Source: Photobacterium arenosum (GTDB taxonomy: Bacteria > Pseudomonadota > Gammaproteobacteria > Enterobacterales > Vibrionaceae). From it: a stretch of 64,000 bases of DNA. The position numbers and the translations under genes are program-made. The notes under the pieces were generated by a model. That model saw only the letters and a list, made by a program, of their open reading frames with translations, searched no databases and had not been told where the DNA came from. Of the stretch, positions 47,155 through 55,976 are shown piece after piece (positions within the stretch are counted from its first letter, which is position 1; every line of letters begins with the position of its first letter). The stretch covers positions 496,001 to 560,000 of the forward strand of contig NZ_JACYTP010000001.1 of the NCBI RefSeq assembly GCF_014841115.1. The letters run 5' to 3'.

Positions 47155-48822
47155 TTGGCTAACCCAATAATAATCAAGAACCACTTGAAAGTTGGCGACC
47201 TTGATGCAGAAACTGATACTAGCCTACTTGAAACATGCTTCATCGATAAAGGCTATATATATCAGTTAATGAATGTAAGAGATCCTCTATCTATTGTATT
47301 GGGTAGAACCGGTGCAGGAAAAAGCGCTCTAATTTATAAAATTTCTCAATTGGCTGAAAAATCGAAGAAAATAGACCCAAATGATATATCTGTAAGATTT
47401 TTAGAACATTCAGACATAATCCAGTTCTTAGATATTCTAGACGTCAACTTAGACCTATTTTATCGCCTTCTATGGAGACACATTCTTATCGTAGAATTAC
47501 TTAAACTACGATATAACATCCAAAATGAAAGTGATAACCGTAATTTTTTTGATAGCATTAGCGATTACTTCAGAAGAGATACGGTGAAGAAAAAAGCGAT
47601 TGAGTATTTTAGAGAATGGGGTGACAAGTTTTGGTTAGACACTGATGAGCACCTGAAAGTTATAACTCAAAAACTAGAAAATGATACTAAAGCGAATCTA
47701 GGAGCAAAATACAAAGGTTTATCTTTTAATATCAGCGGTGCTGAAAAACTATCTGACGAACAAAAAATAGAAATTAAACAAAGAGCAAGCCAAGTAGTAA
47801 GTGGATTACAAATAAAAAAACTAAATGAGATGTTAGATCTTATAGCAGAACATTCCTTTAATGATCCTCAACAAAAATTTTATATCGTTATTGACCAACT
47901 TGATGAAAGCTGGGCTAACACCCTTACTAGGTGCAAGTTCATAAGAGCACTAATTGAAGAAATTAAAACTTTCAGAAAAATTGAAAATATAAAAATAATT
48001 GCAGCAATGAGAAAAGACTTACTTGATCTAGTCTTCGACAAAACACGAGGGGCAGGATTTCAAGAAGAAAAGTATGAATCATATATTTTACCCATACAAT
48101 GGACACGAGATGAACTCACCGAGTTAGTTGAGAAGCGTGTAAAAGAAGTTTTCAAACGCCAGTACACTAATGATGATGTTACATTTAAAGATATATTCCC
48201 ATCAGCAACAAAAGGAGGAGGACAGTTAGCCATTGACTTCATTATGGAAAGAACACTTTTCCGGCCTAGAGATATACTTCAATTTATAAACGAATGTTTT
48301 AAAGTCGCATACGGGCGTGAGCGAATTTCGTGGCGGTCAATTTATGCAGCTGAAGCTCAATACTCAGAAAAACGGTTAAAGTCACTTAAAGAGGAATGGG
48401 GGGAGGTTTACCCTTCCTTTGATGAAACGGTAGAAATATTGAGAGGGCTACAATCTTCATTTAAACGTTCTGACCTTTCTGATACTCGTTTAGAACATAT
48501 AATTACGGACTTATATGACCAAAAAACAGATGATCCCTGTGTACTTGAAGTAAAAGAGTATTTTAATACTTCTGGAGAAGTTAAGCAGGCTGAGATATTA
48601 AATAAAATCCTAATTTGCTTATATCGTGTTGGAGCTATTGGGATCAAAATTAGTTCATTAAGCACGTTTATGTGGTCTTTTTTTGACCAAGGTACAGTAA
48701 GTAGAGGTGAGGTAAGGCGAGCATCTCAGATTAAAGTACATAAAATGCTCTACCGTGCCCTAGATATACAAGTAACAGCTTCAGAAAGGTTTGAAGCGAT
48801 AGAAGCCGAAGAATCGCATTGA
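47155..48822 (+). CDS. P-loop ATPase of the Sll1717 type, possible defence gene
   Basis: The 555-residue protein has Walker A GRTGAGKS (50-57) and a Walker B-like YIVIDQLDESW (about 242-252), followed by an arginine-rich sensor region (KIIAAMRKDLLDLVF, FRPRDILQFINECF) and an alpha-helical C terminus with a winged-helix look. This layout is that of KAP/STAND-like Sll1717-type ATPases, which occur sporadically and often in defence islands. No membrane segment or nuclease motif is visible. The start is TTG at 47155, chosen because AAGGA lies 7 bp upstream. The gene is distinctly AT-rich and stands alone between composite repeats, a sign of transfer. Confidence 0.75.
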   Translation: MANPIIIKNHLKVGDLDAETDTSLLETCFIDKGYIYQLMNVRDPLSIVLGRTGAGKSALIYKISQLAEKSKKIDPNDISVRFLEHSDIIQFLDILDVNLDLFYRLLWRHILIVELLKLRYNIQNESDNRNFFDSISDYFRRDTVKKKAIEYFREWGDKFWLDTDEHLKVITQKLENDTKANLGAKYKGLSFNISGAEKLSDEQKIEIKQRASQVVSGLQIKKLNEMLDLIAEHSFNDPQQKFYIVIDQLDESWANTLTRCKFIRALIEEIKTFRKIENIKIIAAMRKDLLDLVFDKTRGAGFQEEKYESYILPIQWTRDELTELVEKRVKEVFKRQYTNDDVTFKDIFPSATKGGGQLAIDFIMERTLFRPRDILQFINECFKVAYGRERISWRSIYAAEAQYSEKRLKSLKEEWGEVYPSFDETVEILRGLQSSFKRSDLSDTRLEHIITDLYDQKTDDPCVLEVKEYFNTSGEVKQAEILNKILICLYRVGAIGIKISSLSTFMWSFFDQGTVSRGEVRRASQIKVHKMLYRALDIQVTASERFEAIEAEESH

Positions 48823-48976
48823 ATTACCACTTAATATGCTACAAGTTTGTTAATGATTTAGACTCACGCTTAAAGTGTGGGACTTTTCCCATACAACAAA
48901 TCCATTAACTGCTAAATGAACAAGACATTTAACTAATAAATGCCTAAAAACGGGCTTGAAACCCAATTCTTCCACT

Positions 48977-49152
48977 TCCCAAGGGAAAAATTCAGGACGA
49001 ATTTTTAGGTTGTCGGCGCCGGGAGCGCCTACAACCGGCCCGGCCACACCAAAGAACAAAAAGGGGTTTTCTGGGTACTCTTTGCCCCAACAAAGAGTAC
49101 CTGGCGCGCGTACTCAGATGCCAAGTGAAACACCAGACTCAAGCGCGACATA
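48977..49152 (+). repeat. Composite hairpin repeat, single core
   Basis: One core copy: AAAATTC/GAATTTT hairpin, core palindrome with GGTTGTCGGCGC and GCGCCTACAACC arms near 49009-49037, GGTACTCTTTG/CAAAGAGTACC hairpin near 49075-49101, and the end GACTCAAGCGCGACATACC. No ATTCCCGC-type hairpin follows. Upstream at 48823-48976 nothing else is seen. Confidence 0.85.
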
Positions 49153-49201
49153 CCCTCAGAATCAGACATATCTCACCATAGAGGAAATGGTCAAAGGCTT
49201 A

Positions 49202-49597
49202 TTAAGCCAACGCATCATCCTGATGTTTGTACAAAATGGTGAGCGCAGGAAAATAAACCAACAAATACAGCAACGTCAGTAACAGTACTTCCATGCCTGA
49301 CATCAATGCAAAATCTGTCCACATTGAGTCAGCAAAACTGAATGCACCCACCAAGGCCGTATTGAAGAAGACAAACTTCAAGACTGCACGGCTTTTGAAA
49401 ACCATCTTGCGATAGGCGTATGCGTACAGACACAGGAACATCATAGCGCCGCTTGCCAAGCCCCAAGCATCAACGAACGAATTTGATTCCAGAAGTAACA
49501 ACTGCGTGTTCTTAAACATGAGCAGGTTAATGCCAATACTCAGGGCTGTCAGTACCAGTAGCACCCAGAAAAACACTTTCGCCTTTGTTCGCTTCAT
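49202..49597 (-). CDS. Inner-membrane protein with four segments, function unknown
   Basis: The 131-residue product has four hydrophobic segments (about residues 8-28, 46-64, 75-95 and 100-122) and a basic start MKRTKAKVFFWVLLVLTALSIG. I do not recognise the family. The ATG at 49597 is used rather than upstream TTG codons in the same frame. It lies between composite repeats, together with two other orphan genes on the same strand. Confidence 0.6.
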   Translation of the reverse strand: MKRTKAKVFFWVLLVLTALSIGINLLMFKNTQLLLLESNSFVDAWGLASGAMMFLCLYAYAYRKMVFKSRAVLKFVFFNTALVGAFSFADSMWTDFALMSGMEVLLLTLLYLLVYFPALTILYKHQDDALA

Positions 49598-49689
49598 CTT
49601 CAACACCAATAACCGCGCATAGTTTTGTTTCCTATATACAAAAACCCCAGAGAATCTCTGAGGCTTTTGGACATTACGAGCAACATGAC

Positions 49690-50175
49690 TTACTGAGAAA
49701 TAAAGCTTTCTCTTAAAGACATTGAATCAAACGGGTAGTAGAAATCATCTGATAAGGACAACCGATTAATTTCTTCTTCCGGCAACGATTTCACTATGGT
49801 TTTCGCTTTGCCATCAATGGGGCTATTCAGTGCAATCCAGTCTTTGATGCCTTCAAGATCGCCCGTCTCCCCTGCTTGCTTCACCAAAGCCCAGGAGTAT
49901 TTTTCTCTTGCCTCTAATGTGCAACGATCAACCGCCCTTTTAGATACTTCAAAAAGAACCGCACGTTTCTGATCTGAACTGAGTGAGTCAAACCAGGTAT
50001 CCTGAACAGCATCTACTGGCCTATTTTTCATTTTCAGGCAGCGAGCGGTTTGCTGGTTCACTTCCTGAAATGCTTCCTCAAGTGTATAGCCCGCGTTCGC
50101 CACAAGTGGCAGCAGCAGCAATGAACTAGCGGCTAGCTTTTTCAACACACGACCAAAATTGTCTTTCTTTTCCAT
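49690..50175 (-). CDS. Secreted protein of unknown function
   Basis: From ATG at 50175 the 161-residue product has a signal peptide (MEKKDNFGRVLKKLAASSLLLLPLVANA) and a helical mature part with two cysteines (ARCLKMKN, DRCTLEARE) that may form a disulphide. It overlaps the upstream orphan gene by 50 bp in another frame, which suggests coupled translation. No family recognised. Confidence 0.6.
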   Translation of the reverse strand: MEKKDNFGRVLKKLAASSLLLLPLVANAGYTLEEAFQEVNQQTARCLKMKNRPVDAVQDTWFDSLSSDQKRAVLFEVSKRAVDRCTLEAREKYSWALVKQAGETGDLEGIKDWIALNSPIDGKAKTIVKSLPEEEINRLSLSDDFYYPFDSMSLRESFISQ

Positions 50176-50464
50176 TCGTTTCAAACGCCCTTGATTCTGC
50201 AATCATGTTTACTCGGTTTCTGGTAATTGTCGGCACAGCAAGTAATGCATCAGCGAACACATCCCAATCGTACTGTGCAATCGTCTCAATTCGCTTATGA
50301 GGTTTCATTTTCTTAGAAAAAATCTCTACAAATGGAACCGCTACGGCAAAAGTGGCAAGAATATCGCCAAGTTCAAGCTTGTCATTTATGCTCTGAATGT
50401 CTCTGACGCTTTCAGCGGACAATTCCAAACTATCAATCTTGCAATATTTAGTAAATGACGACAT
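50126..50464 (-). CDS. Orphan hypothetical protein
   Basis: The 112-residue product (MSSFTKYCKIDSLELSAESVRDIQSINDK...) has no signal peptide; a mildly hydrophobic stretch ILATFAVAVPFVEIFS lies at about 35-50. An AGAGGA site precedes the ATG. It overlaps the secreted-protein gene downstream. The pair could act together; nothing in the sequence shows how. Confidence 0.55.
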   Translation of the reverse strand: MSSFTKYCKIDSLELSAESVRDIQSINDKLELGDILATFAVAVPFVEIFSKKMKPHKRIETIAQYDWDVFADALLAVPTITRNRVNMIAESRAFETNGKERQFWSCVEKASR

Positions 50465-50770
50465 AAAATCCTCTCAAAAAAAGAAAATGATATCAATCAT
50501 TTATATCGTTCGATAGATGTAAAATTAGCGCTTTATACTGTCAAAATGTATTTTTTGCCCGATATATCAACTTTAAATATTTTCTGGCAAAACATTCGCC
50601 AGCCCACCATTTATATTCAGCTCACCTAATATACCTGCAGCGAGAGATCTACAGTTCACCTCAACAATATTTGGATTTACTACCAAAGCGGAGCGGCATG
50701 TTCAGTTCGTCGTTCTACTGATTCAGTGGCGTTTTACTTTTCATACCTTAACCAGAAATAAAGGCAAAGA
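50465..50770. other. 306-bp spacer, nothing identified
   Basis: AT-rich leader of the orphan gene pair followed by unremarkable DNA. No open frame, hairpin or repeat was noticed before the array begins at 50771. Confidence 0.4.
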
Positions 50771-51971
50771 TGCCAAATGAACCACCAAACTCAAGCGCGA
50801 CATACTGTCAGATTCAGACAGAACAACGAACAACCACACTCGCTGAATAGATTACCGCCTGCGCGGTAATGACAGGCCGGGTGTATTTTCTTAGCGAAAG
50901 AGATCGACAAATCCAGGGAAAAATTCAGGACGAATTTTTAGGTTGTCGGCGCCGGGAGCGCCTACAACCGGCCCGGACCACGCCAAAGAACAAAAAGGGG
51001 CTTTCTGGGTACTCTTTGCACCAACAAAGAGTACCTGGCGCGCATCGCACAATGCCAAGTGAACCACCAGACTCAAGCGCGACATACAAGCTAAACCTCA
51101 AAAATTGCGCTCGCCACATGGATTCCCGCCTGCGCGGGAATGACGGTAATATATTGAATCATAAATAATTTAACTGGGTTTATGGCTATACTTTTAAAGC
51201 AGAAATGAGAAGTTTGATGCTTGCCACTCCCCCAGGGGAAAATTCAGGACGAATTTTCAGGTTGTCGGCGCCGGGAGCGCCTACAACTGACCCGGACCAC
51301 ACCAAAGAACAAAAAGGGGCTTTCTGGGTACTCTTTGCCCCAATAAAGAGTACCTGGCGCGCATCGCACAATGCCAAATGAACCACCAGACTCAAGCGCG
51401 ACATCCTTCCAGATTCAGACAGAACAACGAACAACCGAACTCACGGAATGGATTACCGCCTGCGCGGTAATGACAGGCCGGGTGTATTTTCTGAGCGAAA
51501 GTGATCGACAAACCCAGGGAAAAATTCAGGACGAATTTTTAGGTTGTCGGCGCCGGGAGCGCCTACAACCGGCCCGGACAACACCAAAGAACAAAAAAGG
51601 GGCTTTCTGGGTACTCTTTGCACCAACAAAGAGTACCTGGCGCGCGAACTCAGATGCCAAGTGAACCACCAGACTCAAGCGCGACATACTTTCAGATTCA
51701 GACAGAACAACGAACAACCACACTCGCTAAATAGATTACCGCCTGCGCGGTAATGACAGGCCGAGTGTATTTTCTGAGCGAAAGTGATCGACAAACCCAG
51801 GGAAAAATTCAGGACGAATTTTTAGGTTGTCGGCGCAGGGAGCGCCTACAACCGCCCCGGCCAACGCCAAAGAACAACAAGGGTCTTTCTGGGTACTCTT
51901 TGCCCCAACAAAGAGTACCTGGCGCGCATTAGACAATGCCAAATGAACCACCAAACTCAAGCGCGACATAC
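50771..51971 (+). repeat. Composite hairpin repeat array, four cores
   Basis: The array begins with a lone tail (GCCAAATGAACCACC...GCGCGACATAC, 50771-50804) and continues with four cores near 50941, 51261, 51544 and 51826. Between them are hairpins ATTACCGC/GCGGTAAT at 50851-50870, 51452-51471 and 51735-51754 and one ATTCCCGC/GCGGGAAT at 51122-51141. Hairpin-to-hairpin spacing is 271, 330 and 283 bp. All cores run in the same direction. Confidence 0.88.
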
Positions 51972-52002
51972 CCTCAAAATCTAAAATAACGCAAAAAGAG
52001 AA

Positions 52003-52452
52003 TCACGACTCCACCGGAAACTTCTTCAAAAAATGATTCGCCTCATCAACCCAGCAGCGGCCTGCCTGCACGGTGCGTTTCGCCTGGTTGTCTGTGCTGC
52101 CTGCTTTCTTGATGAGCTGGTAGGCCGCTTCTGTGTAATCGCAGTGCTCTTTTAAGCGATCACGCAGATAGCCAATCAGGCGAATACCCAGCAAAGGGGT
52201 GGTGTTTGCCAGCGATAATACACACCAGCCATCTTCAAGGCCGACCGTGTTGCCGTGCTCGACATGGGTAATGAGTGAGTTCATTTCCTGTCCTGTGTCC
52301 TCGCCGTTTTCGTCGAGTTCGCGCAGAATAAGCACATCGCCTACGGCATATCGCCGATGATTGAGGCACACCTGATGCGTTTTGCGTCCGGCCAGTATGT
52401 CGGTGAAATCAGCAGACTGAATGCTCAGTTCATGGAGAGTGATATTGCTCAC
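52003..52452 (-). CDS. ASCH/PUA-like (DUF3850) protein
   Basis: The first half of the 149-residue product (LHELSIQSADFTDILAGRKTHQVCLNHRRYAVGDVLILRELDENG, to about residue 75) fits the DUF3850 ASCH/PUA-like RNA-binding domain, common in phages. The rest is helical. The start is GTG at 52452, with GGAGG 8 bp upstream; it overlaps the stop of the preceding small gene (GTGA). Part of a prophage immunity remnant. Confidence 0.72.
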   Translation of the reverse strand: MSNITLHELSIQSADFTDILAGRKTHQVCLNHRRYAVGDVLILRELDENGEDTGQEMNSLITHVEHGNTVGLEDGWCVLSLANTTPLLGIRLIGYLRDRLKEHCDYTEAAYQLIKKAGSTDNQAKRTVQAGRCWVDEANHFLKKFPVES

Positions 52453-52667
52453 GCCTGCCCCTCCATCTTGTTGCGGGCTGCATTGACAGGATATTGCCAT
52501 TTTCGCGTTACCTGAGTTGTCAGGCTCTGATGAGGGCGCTTGTGCTCGCAAGAAGGCATACTTTGGCCTTGCGGCACAAGCAGAGTACGGAAATGAAGGT
52601 CGGTCAGACGCCGAATCTCCACTTTTGCGATGCAGGGTACATCTAACGCTATTTGATTCCTTGCCAT
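52449..52667 (-). CDS. Small phage-type gene opposite the repressor, possibly Cox-like
   Basis: The 72-residue product starts MARNQIALDVPCIAKVEIRRLTDL. The VPCIAK...RRLT pattern weakly resembles Cox-type excision regulators of P2-like phages, and the position facing a CI-like repressor fits such a role. The ATG at 52667 has AAGGAT upstream. The C-terminal part looks unlike a folded domain, so the gene could be damaged. Confidence 0.45.
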   Translation of the reverse strand: MARNQIALDVPCIAKVEIRRLTDLHFRTLLVPQGQSMPSCEHKRPHQSLTTQVTRKWQYPVNAARNKMEGQA

Positions 52668-52834
52668 GAGTGGTATCCTTACGCGTTGGTTTTGCGCACT
52701 TTTTGCCAATTTTGCGCTGATTTGTTGAATACGCACAGTGTTGATCCTCAATCGAATGCAGTCAATAACTTCTGTCATTTTAAGTTAACTTTTGACGATC
52801 ATTTTCGAGTTTGATCACACTGACTGGACAGTAC
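52668..52834. promoter_or_regulatory. Divergent promoter region of the prophage immunity remnant
   Basis: This 167-bp spacer separates the leftward phage genes from the repressor gene. It has direct TTTTGCGC repeats (about 52690-52720) and the palindrome AAGTTAACTT (52782-52791), which are candidate repressor operators. Confidence 0.45.
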
Positions 52835-53524
52835 ATGAGTAAAAAAATCCTTATTTTTGACTATCTGAAAGGTCATGACTTTACTTCGAATTTGAGAGAC
52901 TTAACCCATTGTGCTTCCTTTGGTGAGATGGCCACACTATTTGATGTGCCAAAAACCACCTTCAGCACCTGGAATACGCATAATCGTACCTCTCACGAGC
53001 TGGTTGTCCGCACGCATTTGCGTACCGGCATCCCTGTTCATCAGTTAATTCTGCCGTCTGATTATCCGCTGGAAACGCTGCATCACTCATTGACGGACAG
53101 CAAACACGCCAGCCATAGCGTTATTGCGGAAACGTCAAATGAGTACAGAACAGAACGACAAACGACTAGGATTGCCACGGCATCGGACGCTGTCGTCACT
53201 TTGTCCAGCTACAGCCTGAGCAATGGAAAGTTACTCAGCACGGGCACACTGCCCTACGCTAAGCGCATTTTTCAATCCTGGAACCTCAATGCCGCCTCCA
53301 CCATTGAAGTGGAAACCCATGAAGGACGGTTCCTCGTTGATAAAAGCCAGAATGATGCCGTAAGCGGTGATTACCTGATTGACATGGACGGCCGCCTGTC
53401 GATTAACCCTATCCAGCGGTTACCGAACAAGCTGGCGGTGACGTTTGGTCTCACCCGTCTTGAAGTAGACGACAATGAGATCAAGGTGATCGGCCGCGTG
53501 GCTGTGAGTTTGAAAAAGCAGTGA
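52835..53524 (+). CDS. Phage CI-like repressor
   Basis: The 229-residue protein has a phage-type helix-turn-helix near residues 20-50 (FGEMATLFDVPKTTFSTWNTHNRTSHELVVRTHLRTG, as in the Bac_phage_CI_repr family) and a C-terminal beta-rich part (about 120-225: GTLPYAKRIFQSWNL, VETHEGRFLVDKSQNDAVSGDYLIDMDGRLSI, EIKVIGRVAVSL) of the S24/LexA-like fold. I see no clear Ser/Lys catalytic pair, so it may be a dimerisation rather than a cleaving domain. The ATG at 52835 is taken. No integrase or structural phage gene is in the window. Confidence 0.78.
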   Translation: MSKKILIFDYLKGHDFTSNLRDLTHCASFGEMATLFDVPKTTFSTWNTHNRTSHELVVRTHLRTGIPVHQLILPSDYPLETLHHSLTDSKHASHSVIAETSNEYRTERQTTRIATASDAVVTLSSYSLSNGKLLSTGTLPYAKRIFQSWNLNAASTIEVETHEGRFLVDKSQNDAVSGDYLIDMDGRLSINPIQRLPNKLAVTFGLTRLEVDDNEIKVIGRVAVSLKKQ

Positions 53525-53543
53525 ACGCAAAACACACTGCCAG

Positions 53544-53584
53544 CATTCTGTGTCGCAACCTTCGGCCGACACAGAATGTTTGTT
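53544..53584 (+). terminator. Terminator after the CI-like gene
   Basis: CATTCTGTGTCG (53544-53555) and CGACACAGAATG (53567-53578) form a 12-bp perfect stem followed by a short T-rich tract. It separates the repressor transcript from the opine metallophore operon. Confidence 0.75.
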
Positions 53585-53791
53585 ACCCAGTCAAACCTCC
53601 ATCAACCCTTTGACTGACGTTGAGTGAGGCTGATTAAGTAAGATAAGACGCGTTAAAAGATAAGACCCCACAGCCACACGCTCGGCAATCATAAGTGCTA
53701 CCTGCTTACTGACACCATTCTCTGATCGCATAGCCGATCTTTGCCTGCAAAATCACTTGAAATATGCCTCTTACTGGATTAGCGTAAGCCG

Positions 53792-53814
53792 CAATTGTTA
53801 TGTTATAACAATTG
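53792..53814. promoter_or_regulatory. Zur box upstream of cntLMI
   Basis: Two perfect 10-bp arms, CAATTGTTAT and ATAACAATTG, flank a 3-bp centre (GTT). Length (23 bp), spacing and the inner TGTTAT...ATAACA are those of the gammaproteobacterial Zur consensus (GAAATGTTAT, 3 bp, ATAACATTTC). The site ends 43 bp before the cntL ATG, where a bound repressor would cover the promoter. Confidence 0.88.
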
Positions 53815-53857
53815 TTTTAGCGCCGAGCGCAACCCTGTCACCAACACGGACGAGAGA

Positions 53858-54652
53858 ATGACAACACTCAATGAAAAGTATGCACTGCTTTCATCTCTGA
53901 TTGCCTGCGAAGCACAATTATCGGCCCTGACGGAGTACAGCCTGGAAAGCTGCGACTGCTACACACTGGTTCAGGAAAAACTGGACGGTGTGTGTGAGCT
54001 CATCACTCACACTGACAATCAGCGGATATGGCAACATTTTGCGCATTGCCCTGAGGTGGATCGTCAGATCAAGAAAATCCGCGAAACATCGATCAAATCT
54101 TTGTGTGCTCTGGAAAAGCATCAGTCCAGATGTGCCGTCGATCACCCGTACCAGTTTACCCATTATTTGAATGCGCTGAATGACAGTGCCCGAAAAGAAA
54201 CCCAATCGGTCAATATCCACCGCGACAGCAGAGTGCTCTTTATCGGTTCCGGCGCGTTTCCGTTGTCGGCGATGACCATTGCTACGCTGACAGATGCCAC
54301 GGTGAAAGGCATTGATATCGACAAAGATGCTGTCGCTCAGTCGCGACGGCTGAATACCGCGCATTTGCGTATTTCTTTCGAAAGTACGGATCTCATTACC
54401 TGCTTAGAGCTGTTTCGCCCAACACACATAGTGATTGCCTCGCTGGTCGAGCATAAATGGGAGGTGTTGTCGGTGCTGCGTCCCTATCTCACCGCAACGC
54501 AGCAAGTGTTGGTTCGATACGGTAACGGGCTGAAATCGGCATTTAACTACCCGTTCAATCCCGACATCTCGTTAGGCTGGCGTGCTCAGCCTGTGGACTG
54601 CGGCTCTATGCTGTACGACGTCATGCTGATGGAAAAAAACAATGCAATCTGA
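53858..54652 (+). CDS. cntL: Nicotianamine-synthase-like aminobutyrate transferase (opine metallophore)
   Basis: The 264-residue SAM-dependent enzyme transfers the aminobutyrate part of S-adenosylmethionine to an amino acid, histidine in staphylopine and pseudopaline. The family body is clear: SAM-binding VLFIGSGAFPLSAMTIATL (126-144), GIDIDKDAV (151-159) and QVLVRYGNGLKSAFNYPFN, all closely like CntL of Staphylococcus aureus. The ATG at 53858 is chosen; an open frame reaches back to a TTG inside the Zur box, which cannot be the start. It overlaps cntM by 11 bp. The Zur box upstream implies expression under zinc shortage. Confidence 0.93.
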   Translation: MTTLNEKYALLSSLIACEAQLSALTEYSLESCDCYTLVQEKLDGVCELITHTDNQRIWQHFAHCPEVDRQIKKIRETSIKSLCALEKHQSRCAVDHPYQFTHYLNALNDSARKETQSVNIHRDSRVLFIGSGAFPLSAMTIATLTDATVKGIDIDKDAVAQSRRLNTAHLRISFESTDLITCLELFRPTHIVIASLVEHKWEVLSVLRPYLTATQQVLVRYGNGLKSAFNYPFNPDISLGWRAQPVDCGSMLYDVMLMEKNNAI

Positions 54653-55976
54653 AACTGAAAACGTCCTGCTGTTCGGCAGTGGCCCGGCTGCCATGCAACT
54701 TGCTGTATTACTTAAGCAAATGCCAAGCCTTTATCTGGGTATCGCTAACCGGCCGTCTGACAACTGGCAGCGCTGGCGAGAAAGCTACATCCGGCATGGC
54801 TGTATTCTGAGCAAAGCCGCCAAACCCTCGTTATCTGCACTGTCAGGCTATGTCCAGATTAACCGCAGTTACTCTTGCCCTGATGACATTGAGCCAGTCT
54901 GGCAGACTTTGGTACTGGCGGTTCCCTCTGATGCCTATCTCACTGTGCTGCGTTCATTGCCTGAAAAGGTGCTGATAACACTCAGGCGTGTCATTTTGTT
55001 GTCCCCGTCTTTGGGATCCCAGCAAATCATCCGGCATTGGAGTGAGTCACAAGGTCTGTCACTCGATATTGTTGGTTTTTCTACTTATTTTGCCGCGACC
55101 AAATGCCAGACAGACCAAAACGGGGGCAGGATACCGACGCATGTCATCACTAAAGCCACAAAGAAAAAGGTGTATCTGTCATCCAGCCAGAGTAACCCTC
55201 CTACTCAGAGCGTCTGGCATCGCCGCATTGAAACCATGCTTGCCAGCATAGGTGTTGACTATGCCTGGTTAAACGACAGTATCAGTACCGAAGCCCGGAA
55301 CATTACTTCTTATGTACACCCTGCACTGTTTATCAATGACTTTTCTCTGGAGACGATCACTCATCCGCCAGCTATCCCCGTTTACCTGTACAAACTGTTT
55401 CCGGAAGGGCCAATTACTGGTGCAGTGATTCGGCGGCTGGTCGACTTATGGCGAGATATTTCTGTGATTGTCAGCGCGCTTGGTGGCGAAAGTATCAATC
55501 TGTTGCAGTTTCTCAATGACGATAACTACCCGGTCAGAGAGGAAAGTATCCCCAGAGAAAAAATCGACCAGTTTACTGATCTCAGTACAATAGAGCAGGA
55601 ATACCTGATGTACATCCGCTACACCGCCATTCTGATCGATCCCTTCTCCACACCTGATGAAACCGGCCGCTATTTCGATTTTTCCGCGGTGCCGTTTCCT
55701 CGTGCACGTGTTGAATCCGGTCAGTGGTTTCTGCCGCGTATCCCCGCTGAAGATATTCGCCTGCTGTACCGCCTGAGAGAAATCGCCCGGCTGATTCATG
55801 TTGAGACCCCAACCGTCAGCGAGCTGATTAATCACTTCGAAACATGGCTGCAAAACAAGCCATACATTGCTATTGAACCCGCAGCCTTAACCCGAGAAGC
55901 CCGACAAGATCTGGCCTATCTGTTATGGCACAACCCTGAGACAAACTCTGCAAAGGAACCTGAATGCTATGAATAA
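54642..55976 (+). CDS. cntM: Opine metallophore dehydrogenase
   Basis: The 444-residue NAD(P)H-dependent enzyme joins the CntL product to an alpha-keto acid (pyruvate or 2-oxoglutarate) by reductive condensation, giving the metallophore. It has the N-terminal Rossmann motif LLFGSGPAAMQLAVLL (9-24) and CntM landmarks YVHPALFINDFSLETI, VYLYKLFPEGPITGAVI, LLQFLNDDNYPVREE and YTAILIDPFSTPDETGRYFDFSAVPF. Overlaps of 11 bp with cntL and 8 bp with the exporter gene show one operon. Which keto acid is used cannot be decided here. Confidence 0.93.
   Translation: MQSETENVLLFGSGPAAMQLAVLLKQMPSLYLGIANRPSDNWQRWRESYIRHGCILSKAAKPSLSALSGYVQINRSYSCPDDIEPVWQTLVLAVPSDAYLTVLRSLPEKVLITLRRVILLSPSLGSQQIIRHWSESQGLSLDIVGFSTYFAATKCQTDQNGGRIPTHVITKATKKKVYLSSSQSNPPTQSVWHRRIETMLASIGVDYAWLNDSISTEARNITSYVHPALFINDFSLETITHPPAIPVYLYKLFPEGPITGAVIRRLVDLWRDISVIVSALGGESINLLQFLNDDNYPVREESIPREKIDQFTDLSTIEQEYLMYIRYTAILIDPFSTPDETGRYFDFSAVPFPRARVESGQWFLPRIPAEDIRLLYRLREIARLIHVETPTVSELINHFETWLQNKPYIAIEPAALTREARQDLAYLLWHNPETNSAKEPECYE

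Noticed and set aside
53795..53857. Longer cntL starting at TTG 53795
   Set aside because: That codon lies inside the Zur box and has no ribosome binding site; the ATG at 53858 gives the family length.
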